Assembly (NCBI RefSeq): GCF_002838835.1
Contig: NZ_NHPP01000006.1
Coordinates: 62,001 to 126,000, forward strand
From: Siphonobacter sp. SORGH_AS_0500
GTDB taxonomy: Bacteria > Bacteroidota > Bacteroidia > Cytophagales > Spirosomataceae
Length of the DNA stretch: 64,000 nucleotides
Direction: 5' to 3'
Shown: piece by piece, positions 11,501-21,438 of the stretch
Layout: each line of letters starts with the position of its first letter
Position numbering within the stretch: the stretch's first letter is position 1
Notes under the pieces: generated by a model
The model's database searches: none
What the model was told of the DNA's origin: nothing
The model's input: the letters and a program-made list of their open reading frames with translations, nothing else
Translations under genes and position numbers: made by a program

Positions 11501-13641
11501 AAATTCCGGTTGGAAACCAACAATCAGGCCTTGATTGTGAACAGTACCGAGCCCACCCCGAATGCTCCTTTACACGTAGAACTGAAAAACCTGGTTATTG
11601 GTGATCTGCTGAAACTGGCGAATCAGGATAGCACGATGGCTGGTGGTTTGCTGAATGGCGACGTGGTAGTAAAAGATTACCTCGTACCGAAGGCACCAAC
11701 AAAAAGCTGAGCTTCACGGGCGACCTGAAAGTAGACAGTCTGAATGTCATGCAAAAGAACCTGGGTAACCTTCAGGCGAAATTTGCTAACATGACTGACG
11801 ACCGAATTCAGGCGGATGTAACCCTTGTGGGCGAAATGAACGATGTTCATGTGGGTGGTTTTTATAACCCAAGTTCCACCGACCAGGCTCTGGATTTGAA
11901 TGTAGAATTACGTCGATTGGATACTCGTACCATCGAAGCCTTTAGTTTCGGTCAGTTACGCGAGACGAAGGGAGCCTTGCAGGGCGAAATGACGGTGAAG
12001 GGAGCCGTGGATAAACCCCGACTGAACGGTCAGATTAACTTCAATGATGTAGGTTTCAATGTCAAGTTTGTGAATGAATCGTACACCATTAATGACGAGG
12101 CTATTGTCTTCGATAACCAAACGATTCGATTCAATAAATTCGATTTAAAAGACCGCGAAGGCCACGCCTTTACGACGGACGGAACGGTTAACATCGCCAA
12201 CTTACCTGACGTTAGTTATAGCCTTCAGGTAACGGCCAATCAATTTAACGTGCTGAATGCCTCTCGCCGGGATAATGAACTGGTATATGGAAATGCTTCG
12301 TTAACAACTAATCTTCGGATTCGTGGAACTGGGTCAACGCCTTCGGTTACCGGGAATCTGAAAGTAGAAGACGGCAGCAAAATCACAATGGTAATTCCTG
12401 ACTCGGGACCATCCGCCGAAGAGTCGGCGGGCATCATTACCTTCATTCAACCCAACGACAGTACGGCTTTAGCCAAGTACCTCCGCAAGCCTAAAGCAGA
12501 TACGCTTAATACTAAAATAACCTTCGATCAGCTCGCAAATTCGAACATTTCCATTGACGTAGAAATCAATGATGCTACGGAATTCAATGTCATTGTAGAT
12601 GAGCAAAGCGGGGATAACCTGAGAGCCAAGGGTAATGCCCGTCTGAACGTAACGATGGATGATGCCGGTAATATTGGCCTCTTCGGACGCTATGATGTGA
12701 CGGAAGGAGCTTACTCGTTAACTTATCAGGTATTAAAGCGGGACTTTGAAATCGAAAAGGGAAGCAGTATCGTATTCTCTGGAGATCCTTTGAAAGCTAC
12801 GCTGGATATTACGGCACTTTATCGCATTCAGGCTCGGGTTTCAGAGTTGATCGCAGGTCAAACGAATGGGCAAGATATTGGAACCAGTCGCAACCTTTAT
12901 GCCAATAAATTACCTTTTGATGTAGCCTTGAAGATGGAAGGCAACTTAGCAGCCCCAAAATTAAGTTTTGATGTAATGTTACCTGAAGGAGCAACGGTTC
13001 CTTCTGCTGAGATTAAGGAAGCGGTGCAGGCAAAGCTGGTTCAATTCAGAAAAGACCCTTCTGAAATTAACAAACAGGTTTTTGCCCTCTTAGTATTAGG
13101 AAGTTTCTTACCTGAAAACTCCTTTGACTTCTTCTCTGGCAGTAGCGGTGGCGGTAGCTTAATCAATGCCGAAAATCTGGCCCGTACTAGTGTTAGTAAG
13201 ATTCTTTCTCAGCAATTAGATCGGCTGGCTTCTAATGTGATTAAAGGAGTTGACTTAAATGTAGGTTTGAATTCCTCCAGTGATTATGCCAACAATAACG
13301 CAGGCCAGAATGCTCAAACCGCTGGTTCAACGGCTACCAAAACGGATTTGAACATTGGTTTGTCAAAAAGCTTTTTCAACGGTCGTCTTTCGGTAAGTGT
13401 TGGTAAGAACTTCGTCTTAGAAGATAACACAGGAGTGGAGCGAAATAATGCTCAGGTATTCGACAATATCTCTGTGAACTACAACATCACCCGTGATGGC
13501 CGTTACATGGTTCGGGCGTACCGGGTAAACGAGCTGGAAAATATTCTGGAAGGCTACGTCATTGAAACAGGGCTGGGCTTTGTGATTAACCTGGATTACA
13601 ATACGTTCAATCAAATCTTCGGCAAGAAGAAAGTGGAATAA
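8549..13641 (+). CDS. tamB: TamB-type translocation and assembly protein, frameshifted once
   Basis: Large AsmA/TamB-family protein that spans from the inner membrane into the periplasm as a beta-helical groove and works with an Omp85 partner in outer membrane assembly or lipid transfer. It begins MNIRKILKISLASIGGLLLL (N-terminal anchor) followed by AsmA-like repeats, a proline-rich linker near residue 310, and the C-terminal TamB domain (DUF490) with NISIDVEINDATEFNVIVDE and DYNTFNQIFGKKK at the end. The frame breaks at ~11681-11688: adding one base joins VVKDYL to TEGTNKKLSFTGDLKVDSLN. The repaired protein is 1697 residues, normal for Bacteroidota TamB. ATG 8549 is preferred over TTG 8540. 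The gene is followed after 36 bp by its partner tamL. Confidence 0.9.
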
Positions 13642-13677
13642 AAGCATTTTGATTAACTCGTTTAACCCTTTCATCCA

Positions 13678-16011
13678 TTGAAGTACTCTCTTAAAATATA
13701 TCTGATTTTACTCAGCTTTGCTGCTCTGGTATCGGGCTGTAACGTGGCGAAGCACCTGCCCGCCAACGAACGGCTTTATAGCGGAACGGAGATTGAAATG
13801 TTACCTTTTGAAGGGGTAAGCAGTAGTGACCGGAAGGCTCTTAAAAGTGAGTTGGAAGGCCTGGCTCGACCTAAGCCCAATAGCACGATCTTTGGATTTC
13901 CTTACCGGGTCTGGCTGTATTATGTCATTGGTGAGCCTAAGAAGGATTCCAGCTTTCGGGCGACGCTTCGCCGGAAACTGGGCCGTGAACCTGTGTTTGC
14001 CAGTGCCCGCTCCGTGGTAACGAATGCGAATGTGTGGAAGTCTTTTCTGGAAAACGAAGGATACTTTCACTCGGAAGTAGCCGGAAAAATTGAAGAAGAT
14101 AAAAAAGGCTATAAGGCCAAAGGCGTTTATCAGGTAACGGTACACCGCCGCTATACTCTGGATTCGGTTCAGTTTATTACCGACACCGCTCAGGTTGGGA
14201 AAGACTTCAAACTGGCCCAGCAGCAAACCTTACTCAAACCACCCGTTCCTTACCGACTGGAAAATCTGAAGCTCGAACGTGAGCGAATCAGCCAGGAAAT
14301 GAAGCGAAAAGGGTATTATTACTTTATTCCTGATTACGTAGCCATTTTAGGCGATACTTCCCGCAACAATTACAAAGCAAAACTATACCTGGCCTTGAAG
14401 CCAGAAATGCCCGTGGCGGCTGGACAGCAATACCATATCCGAAACGTTTATATCTATCCTAATTTTACGTTAAATACTGCTGCTCAGGATACCAATAGGA
14501 GTGAAGCTTTCCGAACGATTTCCGGTTTTCAGGTAGTGGATCCAGACCGTACCTACGATGATCGACTTTTTCAGGATGTCATTGGTTTCAAGCCGGGCCG
14601 TCGGTATAATAGCCGGGTTCAGGATATTACACTTTCTCGTCTGATTAACTTAGGGACATTCAAATTCGTCCGAAATCGGTTTGCTCCGGCTGTTCAGGGA
14701 GATTCTACTGTGCTGGATGTACATTATTACCTGACGCCCTATCCCAAAAAGTCTTTACGTTTGGAAATTGCCGGAACGTCTAAATCCAATAGTTTGACGG
14801 GTTCGCAGGCTACGATTAGCTGGCGAAACCGAAACATTTTCAAACGAGCTGAGCTGCTAACCATCAACGCAACGGGCGGGATTGAGTCCCAATTCAATGC
14901 GGGAGGGCAAGGCTTAACCAATATCAGTTATGGTCTGAATGCGTCCATTACTTTCCCGCGATTGGTAAGCCCCATTCGGATTGATTATGATCGTCGGCAA
15001 GTATTACCTAAAACGGAAGTAACGTTAGGCTATCAGGCTATTTCTCGTACTCAACTATACCGTCTGAATTCATTTACGGGAACATTTGGATACTCTTTCC
15101 GGGGAAATCAGAAAGTAGAGCATACGATTATTCCCTTTAGTTTAACGTACGTCTATGTTCCCTCCAGCAGTTTAGGTGATCGTTATTATGAAGCATTAAC
15201 GGATGATGCTCTGGCTGCTCAGTACAATGCCATTGTGCAGAACGTGCAGTTAATTCCAAGTAGTTTATACTCTCTTCACTTTAATTCATCTCTTCAAAGC
15301 CAAAGTCGACACTCCCAACAGTTCATCTTTAATTTTGAGCCAGCCGGGAATTTGGCAGGCTTACTTTTCAAGGATGGCGATGGTAATGGACAGAAAGAGT
15401 TATTTAATGTAGCCTTTTCGCAATACGTGCGGGCAGACGTAGACAGTCGGCATTATTTGAAAATTTCAAGAAACTCAACCTGGGCTTCTAAAGTATTTGC
15501 GGGAGCCGGTATACCTTACGGAAATTCTACTAGCCTTCCTTTTGTGAAACAATACTTCGTTGGGGGTAGCACCAGTATTCGTGCTTTCCGTCCGCGTGGT
15601 ATTGGTCCGGGAGCTTATGTGCGTCCTGATGGGACTCAGGTCCTTTTACAAGATGGAGGAGGGGATATTAAACTGGAAGCCAGCACCGAATTACGTACCC
15701 AATTTAATAAGTTTTTGCAGGGGGCATTATTTGTTGATGCGGGTAACGTCTGGATGTATAAAGATCCGACTTTGTATACTGAAGCGGCTGTGTTCTCTAA
15801 AAACTTCATGAAGGAAGTAGCCGTAGGGGCCGGGGTTGGTTTGCGGATCGATGTTACCTATTTTGTACTACGTTTTGATCTTGCAACTCCTCTCCGTAAT
15901 CCTACTTTTGCTGAAGAAAATCGTTGGGTACTAGACAAAATCAACTTCCGTGATCGGAACTGGCGGAGAGAGAACCTGGTCCTGAACATTGCCGTAGGTT
16001 ATCCTTTCTAA
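13678..16011 (+). CDS. tamL: TamL: lipidated BamA/TamA-family outer membrane protein
   Basis: Omp85-superfamily barrel that partners TamB at the outer membrane. The N-terminus MKYSLKIYLILLSFAALVSGC is a type II signal peptide with lipobox VSGC, typical of the Bacteroidota TamL variant rather than ordinary TamA. POTRA-like segments follow (e.g. YTLDSVQFITD, QYHIRNVYIYPNF), then the surface-antigen/D15 barrel with the conserved lid-loop motif in FRPRGIGPG and a C-terminal strand ending LNIAVGYPF. Length of 777 residues is usual. The start codon is TTG, 36 bp after tamB, so the two form an operon ended by the terminator at 16028. The C-terminal aromatic fits BAM-dependent insertion. Confidence 0.9.
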   Translation: MKYSLKIYLILLSFAALVSGCNVAKHLPANERLYSGTEIEMLPFEGVSSSDRKALKSELEGLARPKPNSTIFGFPYRVWLYYVIGEPKKDSSFRATLRRKLGREPVFASARSVVTNANVWKSFLENEGYFHSEVAGKIEEDKKGYKAKGVYQVTVHRRYTLDSVQFITDTAQVGKDFKLAQQQTLLKPPVPYRLENLKLERERISQEMKRKGYYYFIPDYVAILGDTSRNNYKAKLYLALKPEMPVAAGQQYHIRNVYIYPNFTLNTAAQDTNRSEAFRTISGFQVVDPDRTYDDRLFQDVIGFKPGRRYNSRVQDITLSRLINLGTFKFVRNRFAPAVQGDSTVLDVHYYLTPYPKKSLRLEIAGTSKSNSLTGSQATISWRNRNIFKRAELLTINATGGIESQFNAGGQGLTNISYGLNASITFPRLVSPIRIDYDRRQVLPKTEVTLGYQAISRTQLYRLNSFTGTFGYSFRGNQKVEHTIIPFSLTYVYVPSSSLGDRYYEALTDDALAAQYNAIVQNVQLIPSSLYSLHFNSSLQSQSRHSQQFIFNFEPAGNLAGLLFKDGDGNGQKELFNVAFSQYVRADVDSRHYLKISRNSTWASKVFAGAGIPYGNSTSLPFVKQYFVGGSTSIRAFRPRGIGPGAYVRPDGTQVLLQDGGGDIKLEASTELRTQFNKFLQGALFVDAGNVWMYKDPTLYTEAAVFSKNFMKEVAVGAGVGLRIDVTYFVLRFDLATPLRNPTFAEENRWVLDKINFRDRNWRRENLVLNIAVGYPF

Positions 16012-16027
16012 TACCATAGAATGGATT

Positions 16028-16065
16028 AAAAAGGCCCGGAATGCTTAAGCGTTTCAGGCCTTTTT
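16028..16065 (+). terminator. Rho-independent terminator after tamL
   Basis: AAAAAGGCC pairs with GGCCTTTTT, with further imperfect pairing inside, and ends in a T run 17 bp after the stop codon. Confidence 0.75.
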
Positions 16066-16103
16066 ATTGCAGGGACGCGACTTCATCGCGTTTGGCTCTC
16101 CCC

Positions 16104-16138
16104 TTACGCCATGGCTGGTGTCTCACCAGCATGGCGTA
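16104..16138. repeat. Near-perfect intergenic hairpin (TTACGCCATG/CATGGCGTAA)
   Basis: TTACGCCATGGCTGGTG pairs with CACCAGCATGGCGTAA with one bulged G and a 3-nt loop. It lies beyond the tamL terminator, between convergent genes, next to a GACGCGACTTCATCGCG motif. Palindromes of this CTGGTG-CACCAG style recur at 55865, so it is probably a REP-like dispersed element rather than a terminator. Confidence 0.6.
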
Positions 16139-16179
16139 AAAGAATAACTGAAAACAGTAAACCGACAACTGAAAACTAC

Positions 16180-16889
16180 CTAAAGTGGTGCAACCATCGC
16201 GAGCCCATACGTCTGACCCGAGTAAAAAGGCATAACGGCGAGTTTGTTTTGCTTGAAGATTTTCCGCTGAATCCAGGGGTAAACGGCATACACGGCTTCG
16301 GTGGAAGCGATGCCTAAACCGGCACTGAATAAAACATCAGCGACCCAATGCTTGTCGTTTAGCACCCGCATCCCGGCCACACTCGTGGCGATGCCGTAAC
16401 CCGCAATGCTGTACCAGACACTTTGTTCGCCGTATTCTTTCGATAATACCGCCGCTCCCGTAAACGCTACCGACGTATGGCCGGAGGGAAAGGAAAGGTT
16501 ATCATCACCGTTGGGACGGGGATATTGAATAATCCGTTTTAAGCCATACGAAAGGGAGTTAGCTACCCCCTGCGATAACACCATCAATACCAACTGATCT
16601 TTGAACGCGTGTTTCCCTTTAACGCCGAGTGCTCCCAAACTCAGTGGAACGAGCGTCGGAACAAATTCCAGGTAGTTATCGGCTTTGGTCTGAAAGTTTG
16701 GAAACTCCTGCCGAACGCTCCGACGGATTTCCCGGCTGATACTTCCCTGAGTTACCAACCTGCCGTTATCAAACTAACTGGAGCAATGAACGGTTTCCAG
16801 ACGGGTTTCCGACGTGTGGAGTCAAGTTGAGCCAGCGAGGTACCGAAGAAAAACAGTACCAGCCAGCAGGAAAGTAAAAAACGGATCAT
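16180..16889 (-). CDS. PAP2-family (type 2 phosphatidic acid) phosphatase, frameshifted once
   Basis: Membrane-associated acid phosphatase domain acting on lipid pyrophosphates or phosphatidate-like substrates. Motifs in order: KRIIQYPRP (phosphatase signature 1), PSGHTS (signature 2) and VAGMRVLNDKHWVADV (signature 3; the usual Arg, His and Asp are present, with G before MR where SR is frequent). A signal peptide MIRFLLSCWLVLFFFGTSLA lies upstream in another frame, starting at 16889, and runs to SLITAGW then a stop. Adding one base to the AA pair at 16757-16758 joins it to LVTQGSISREIRRS, giving 236 residues with a Sec signal. Substrate cannot be told. It is convergent with tamL. Confidence 0.85.
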
Positions 16890-16907
16890 GTAGCGGCGGT
16901 TGAAAAG

Positions 16908-17459
16908 TTACTGCTCGGACTGTTGCTGAGCCATCAGAATGAGACAGAAAACGGAATAGTTAATCATATCCCGGTAATTGGCATCCACGCCTTCCGACAC
17001 CAGCGTTTGTCCGCCGAGGTCTTCAATTTGTTTGGTACGAAGGAGTTTCATCAGGATAATATCTGTCATCGAACTTACTCGCATCGCCCGCCAGGCCTCG
17101 CCGTAATCGTGATTTTTGTTGAGTAATAAGTGAATGGTTTCGTTGATTTCCTGATCGTACAGAGCCGAAAGCTCATCCGTTGGAATATCCATTCTTGGAT
17201 CGTCGGCTAACTGAAGCTGAATCAGGGCCATCACACAATAATTAATAATGCCGATGAATTCCGGTGTAATCCCTTCTCCCACGCGGGAAACGCCCGTTTC
17301 CTGCAACTGACGGATTCGCTGGGCTTTGATATAAATCTGATCCGTCAGGCTGGGCAGGCGTAAAATTCGCCAGGCAGTGCCATAATCCCGATTTTTTTTC
17401 AGGAAAAGATCTTTACAACTCGCAACAACGTGACGGTATTCTACTTCAGTCTGTGACAT
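16908..17459 (-). CDS. DUF1599 protein with two tandem copies of the domain
   Basis: A soluble protein made of two related halves: KNRDYGTAWRILRLPSLTDQ near residue 25 and KNHDYGEAWRAMRVSSMTDI near residue 120, each followed by an Arg/Lys-rich helix (IKAQRIRQLQ; MKLLRTKQIEDL) and an INY helix. DUF1599 is the nucleotide-modification-associated domain family, distantly like all-alpha NTP pyrophosphatases, so nucleotide binding is possible but unproven. ATG 17459 (MSQTEVEYR) is chosen; an in-frame ATG at 17468 adds three residues. It lies 18 bp upstream of the PAP2 gene and 57 bp downstream of a membrane protein gene on the same strand, suggesting an operon. Confidence 0.8.
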   Translation of the reverse strand: MSQTEVEYRHVVASCKDLFLKKNRDYGTAWRILRLPSLTDQIYIKAQRIRQLQETGVSRVGEGITPEFIGIINYCVMALIQLQLADDPRMDIPTDELSALYDQEINETIHLLLNKNHDYGEAWRAMRVSSMTDIILMKLLRTKQIEDLGGQTLVSEGVDANYRDMINYSVFCLILMAQQQSEQ

Positions 17460-17516
17460 ATATTCCATTTAATAAGGCTGAAAAGGAGTAAAATAATCAA
17501 CCAATTTCCGACAAAA

Positions 17517-18095
17517 CTAGGAGCGTTTTCGTAAAAGCTGGTAACCTGTATTGCCAAAAATCACAAGAAGGATACCTAAAGCCAGCCAGTAGGGCCAGTT
17601 CCAGTCAATGGAAAAGAGGCGAATAAACTGTAAATCTTCCTTCGACAAAGGGTTAAGGTCTACCGTAGCCGTGTTTAGGATGGTATCAAAATCTGACAAA
17701 AAGTAACGCAGCATGACCAGCAGAATAATGCTTAAGCCAGAAGCGATACTGTTACCATACAGAGTAATTTTTTCGGGAGCCCAGCTCATGCCAATGCCTA
17801 ATACACACAATAACACCACGACAGCGGCGGCGGGTTGCATCGGAATCCGGCGGGATTGGGTAAGGGCCGCATTTCCGTTTTGACCCAATTCTTTGATATC
17901 CTCGTTACTTAATCCCTCCGCCCATTTGGGCACGACGGCTTGTGGCTTTCCGCCCTTTACCAAACTCCAGCCCGTAATCGTGGCTACGGGTTCGTGATTG
18001 CAACTGATGGTCATGAAGTTGAAGAAGAAGCAGAGAACCACCAGTAAAAAACCACTGGAACTGAACAGGCGGGGGAGGGATTTAGTTAAAAACAT
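17517..18095 (-). CDS. Hypothetical membrane protein
   Basis: Not recognised. From MFLTKSLPRLFSSSGFLLVV the protein has an N-terminal hydrophobic segment, a polar stretch with a Trp-Lys-rich portion (ITGWSLVKGGKPQAVVPKWA) and three further hydrophobic helices, ending in a basic LLRKRS tail. The first helix ends FMTISCNHEP, which could be a lipobox-like site or a normal membrane segment. An upstream ATG at 18134 is possible but adds only a non-signal extension. The gene is divergent from the membrane TPR protein and precedes DUF1599 and PAP2 on the same strand. Function unknown. Confidence 0.6.
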   Translation of the reverse strand: MFLTKSLPRLFSSSGFLLVVLCFFFNFMTISCNHEPVATITGWSLVKGGKPQAVVPKWAEGLSNEDIKELGQNGNAALTQSRRIPMQPAAAVVVLLCVLGIGMSWAPEKITLYGNSIASGLSIILLVMLRYFLSDFDTILNTATVDLNPLSKEDLQFIRLFSIDWNWPYWLALGILLVIFGNTGYQLLRKRS

Positions 18096-18224
18096 GAATG
18101 AACGGGAGGAAATTATAAAAACAAAGTACGTCAACCGAAGGGCTAATAGTCAATAGAAACGTTCTTTGTGTCGTTTTAATTACGAATAATTTTATTACCA
18201 CCGGAAACGGTTACCCCTACTTGC

Positions 18225-20666
18225 ATGCAGGCAGCTATTTTTTGGAGTGCATGGCCTCGACCTTACCAGAGGCTTTTTTACATTGGATTGTTCGGATTCG
18301 TAGTTGGTTTAATAGCATGGGCCTTTTTTGCTTATCAGGGCGTTGACTCGGTTATTCATTGGGACGTGCTGAGTGAGCTGGGAGAAATGCCTTTTGGGTT
18401 GGATCAATTTGAGGCCAATGGTTCAAAATTCCAGATTCAGGCGACGGCTTATGCCCTGACCGAGCAGTTTGTGGCTTCCCCCATGTCAGTAAACCATCCT
18501 TTGACCGATTGGGTTTGTCTCATTCTGGCTTTAGTGGGTGTGGCTATCACCTTAATGGCAACGTCGGCCTTACCCCGGCTCTGGTATTTCGGAGCCATGA
18601 CGGCTTTTATTCTGCTAACCAGTTCCTTACAAATAGATGCCATTCTGGGCCGCACCGACCGACTGGCTACTATAATCCTGGTTACCGTCTTTGTGGGCGT
18701 TAGCTTTTACTTTCAAGCCTTTAAACGGGACGCAGGTTTACTCATTCGATTTATTGTTTTTAAAGCATTAATCATAGTTAGTGTGGTCTTGCTTTGTACG
18801 GTTGGAAAAGCAACGCCCGCTGATCTTCTGGCCTACGGTTACCCTGCCGGAATGGTGCTGGTTATTCTGGTAGCTTTCTGGGTTTCTTTTGAAATCATGA
18901 TTGGGTTAACCTGGCTGGCTACCAATCAGTCGGGACGAAACAGCCTGCCTAGTTTTACCGTCCTGAGTCTGTTTTACCTGGGTAACTTACTCTTAACGGA
19001 CTTGCATACCAGTCGCCGAATCGATTGGGATTTGTTATACCTGAATCCCTTCGTGGTTTTTACGATTTCTATCATTCTGGGATTGTGGGGACAAAAGAAA
19101 AGAGACGACCAACGAGCCAGTTACTGGTCTTTTCAGCCGCAGGGAGCCAGTTTATATCTGGGGTTAGTAACCATTGCCGTCTCCGTTCTGGCCTACGTAA
19201 ATAGCACGGCAAATGATTCCGCGATTGAATCCCTTTCTCAGGGAATTAACTATGCTCATTTGACGGGCGGCGTTCTGTTCTTCTTTTACGTATTGCTCAA
19301 CTTCGGGCCGCAGATGCGTGAAGGGAAACCCGTGCATATTGTGCTGTTCAAACCCGCTTACATTGCCAGTTTCCATGCTCGCGGACTTTCCGTCATTCTG
19401 TGCGTGGTGTTGATGTATTACAACAATTATTATGTCTTTCAGCAAGGAGTGGCTGGTTATTATAACGCTCAGGGCGACCTGGCTGCAGCCAGGCAGGATT
19501 ATCGCCTGGCCGAAACCTTCTATCAACAGGGGGCGGGTTTTGATTTTCAAAACCATAAATCTAATTACGGACTGGCTTCCCTGGCCTGGATTCAGGGCGA
19601 TTTTGCTTCAGCTGCGGGTTTCTTCCGTCAGGCTGTGGCTAAAAATCCATCGCCTTATGCCTATGCCGGGTTAACCCGAAGTTTGACAAATGAAGAACTG
19701 GCGTTTGATGCCTTCTTCACCGCTCGGGATGGACAGAAACGGTTTCCCAACAATGGTGAATTAATGTCCAATCTGGCGTACTTACACGCTAAGGCGAACG
19801 GTCTGGATTCTGCTCAGTATTATTACGCAAAAGCCATTGAACTAACGAGACAAGCAGGAGTACCTGCGACAAATCTGATGGCTTTGTATCTGCGTAAAGG
19901 AGACCTGCCAGCGGCTGAAAAATTAGCCAGTGAACAGGCTTCGGATTACGTTTCGGTGCAGGTAAACCAGAAAGCCGTTGAGTTATTGAATGGAAAATCG
20001 TCCGAAACCAAGATTAGTATCGGGGCGGATTCGGTGTTGACTCTCGCTCAGTTCGCTTTAGTATCAAACGCTACTTTATCGGATATTAAAGCCGGAAAAA
20101 CGCCCCCCGTGACAGGTTCAGCGTTACGTACTTTATCTGAGAAAGAAGGTAATGCAGCTTATTTCGACGATTTACAGTATCTGCATGCCCTGGTTTCGTA
20201 TTATGACGGCAATAAACTGGAGGGACTGGACATCCTATCTGCCCGAGCGATGGCCGATACCGCCGCTTCCGGTGACCGCTGGCGGAAGCCGCTGGCGGCC
20301 TTTTTGAATCGGGAAGTAGCGAACGAACAGGCTCCGCCCACCCGTTGGACGGGCGATGGTTCGGAAGAATTGATGCGTAATCCGCTTAACATTAAAGTGC
20401 TGGAACGCTACACCGCCGAAGCCAATCAGCGAAAAGAGCCGCAGAAAGCGTATAATGCTTTGTACAACGCCTTGAACTATCGTCAGGATTCGCCCGAAAT
20501 TCTGAAGTTGTACATTTTGCAAAGCCTGGAATTAAGCCTGACCCAGTATGCCGAAGAAAAACTGAAAATACTGCAAAATGATTTTCCGGAACAATACGAA
20601 AGTTTCCTGCCCGTCTATCAGCAAAAACGAGCTTTAATCGAAAAACGTCAGCAAGACTTTCAATGA
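18225..20666 (+). CDS. Membrane protein with C-terminal TPR repeats
   Basis: The first ~400 residues contain about a dozen hydrophobic helices (e.g. RLFYIGLFGFVVGLIAWAFF), which places it in the inner membrane. After the last helix the chain turns into TPR-type helical repeats: YNAQGDLAAARQDYRLAETF, YGLASLAWIQGDFASAAGFF and MSNLAYLHAKANGLDSAQYY. A further alpha-solenoid tail reaches residue 813. TPRs usually mediate protein contacts, so it may be a membrane scaffold. It is 48 bp upstream of an ABC ATPase on the same strand and could be co-transcribed with it. No known family name is assigned. Confidence 0.75.
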   Translation: MQAAIFWSAWPRPYQRLFYIGLFGFVVGLIAWAFFAYQGVDSVIHWDVLSELGEMPFGLDQFEANGSKFQIQATAYALTEQFVASPMSVNHPLTDWVCLILALVGVAITLMATSALPRLWYFGAMTAFILLTSSLQIDAILGRTDRLATIILVTVFVGVSFYFQAFKRDAGLLIRFIVFKALIIVSVVLLCTVGKATPADLLAYGYPAGMVLVILVAFWVSFEIMIGLTWLATNQSGRNSLPSFTVLSLFYLGNLLLTDLHTSRRIDWDLLYLNPFVVFTISIILGLWGQKKRDDQRASYWSFQPQGASLYLGLVTIAVSVLAYVNSTANDSAIESLSQGINYAHLTGGVLFFFYVLLNFGPQMREGKPVHIVLFKPAYIASFHARGLSVILCVVLMYYNNYYVFQQGVAGYYNAQGDLAAARQDYRLAETFYQQGAGFDFQNHKSNYGLASLAWIQGDFASAAGFFRQAVAKNPSPYAYAGLTRSLTNEELAFDAFFTARDGQKRFPNNGELMSNLAYLHAKANGLDSAQYYYAKAIELTRQAGVPATNLMALYLRKGDLPAAEKLASEQASDYVSVQVNQKAVELLNGKSSETKISIGADSVLTLAQFALVSNATLSDIKAGKTPPVTGSALRTLSEKEGNAAYFDDLQYLHALVSYYDGNKLEGLDILSARAMADTAASGDRWRKPLAAFLNREVANEQAPPTRWTGDGSEELMRNPLNIKVLERYTAEANQRKEPQKAYNALYNALNYRQDSPEILKLYILQSLELSLTQYAEEKLKILQNDFPEQYESFLPVYQQKRALIEKRQQDFQ

Positions 20667-20714
20667 GTCAGTAAGTTTATCCAATCGGGTAAGCCGATAA
20701 CTGGACTTGGGTTT

Positions 20715-21422
20715 ATGAACATCATTGAAACCACACACATACAGAAACGCTACGTCATGGGGACCGAAGTGGTCGAGGCGTTAAAAGATATTACCATTTC
20801 CATTCAGAAAGGGGAATACGTGGCCTTTATGGGGCCGTCGGGCTCAGGGAAAAGTACGCTGATGAACATTGTAGGTTGCCTGGACACGCCAACTTCAGGA
20901 ACTTACGTATTGAATGGTCACGATGTAAGTCGGATGGGAGAGAATCAACTGGCTGAAATTCGCAATAAGGAAATTGGCTTTGTTTTCCAGACCTTCAACT
21001 TATTGCCCCGTCAAACGGCCCTCGAAAACGTGGCTTTACCGCTGATTTACGCGGGTTATTCCAAAGCCGACCGTATTGAGAAAGCCATGTTAACGCTGAA
21101 AGGAGTAGGGCTGGAAAACCGGGCTCATCACCGCCCGAATGAGCTTTCGGGTGGACAGCGTCAACGCGTAGCGGTGGCTCGGGCTTTGGTAAATGATCCT
21201 TCGATTTTGTTGGCTGATGAACCCACGGGAAACCTTGATACCAAGACCAGTTACGAGATTATGGATCTGTTCGACCAGTTATACTCCAAGGGGAACACCA
21301 TCGTGATGGTTACTCACGAAGAAGACATTGCTCTGTATTCGCATCGAATCATCCGACTTCGCGACGGAATTATTGAAAGTGATTTAATCAATAAAGACGT
21401 GCGTAAACCGGATTTATTATAG
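20715..21422 (+). CDS. ABC transporter ATP-binding protein, MacB/LolD type
   Basis: A 235-residue ATPase subunit with all motifs: Walker [10 protein letters not shown] (about residues 40-48), Q-loop [11 protein letters not shown], signature [15 protein letters not shown], Walker [13 protein letters not shown] and H-loop MVTHE. The [15 protein letters not shown] segment is typical of the MacB/LolD/FtsE subgroup, which drives mechanotransmission or lipoprotein release with FtsX-like permeases. No permease is adjacent; the only neighbour on this strand is the upstream TPR membrane protein. The substrate therefore cannot be stated. Convergent with a receiver-domain gene. Confidence 0.9.
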   Translation: MNIIETTHIQKRYVMGTEVVEALKDITISIQKGEYVAFMGPSGSGKSTLMNIVGCLDTPTSGTYVLNGHDVSRMGENQLAEIRNKEIGFVFQTFNLLPRQTALENVALPLIYAGYSKADRIEKAMLTLKGVGLENRAHHRPNELSGGQRQRVAVARALVNDPSILLADEPTGNLDTKTSYEIMDLFDQLYSKGNTIVMVTHEEDIALYSHRIIRLRDGIIESDLINKDVRKPDLL

Positions 21423-21438
21423 CCTACTGCTTGACCAA

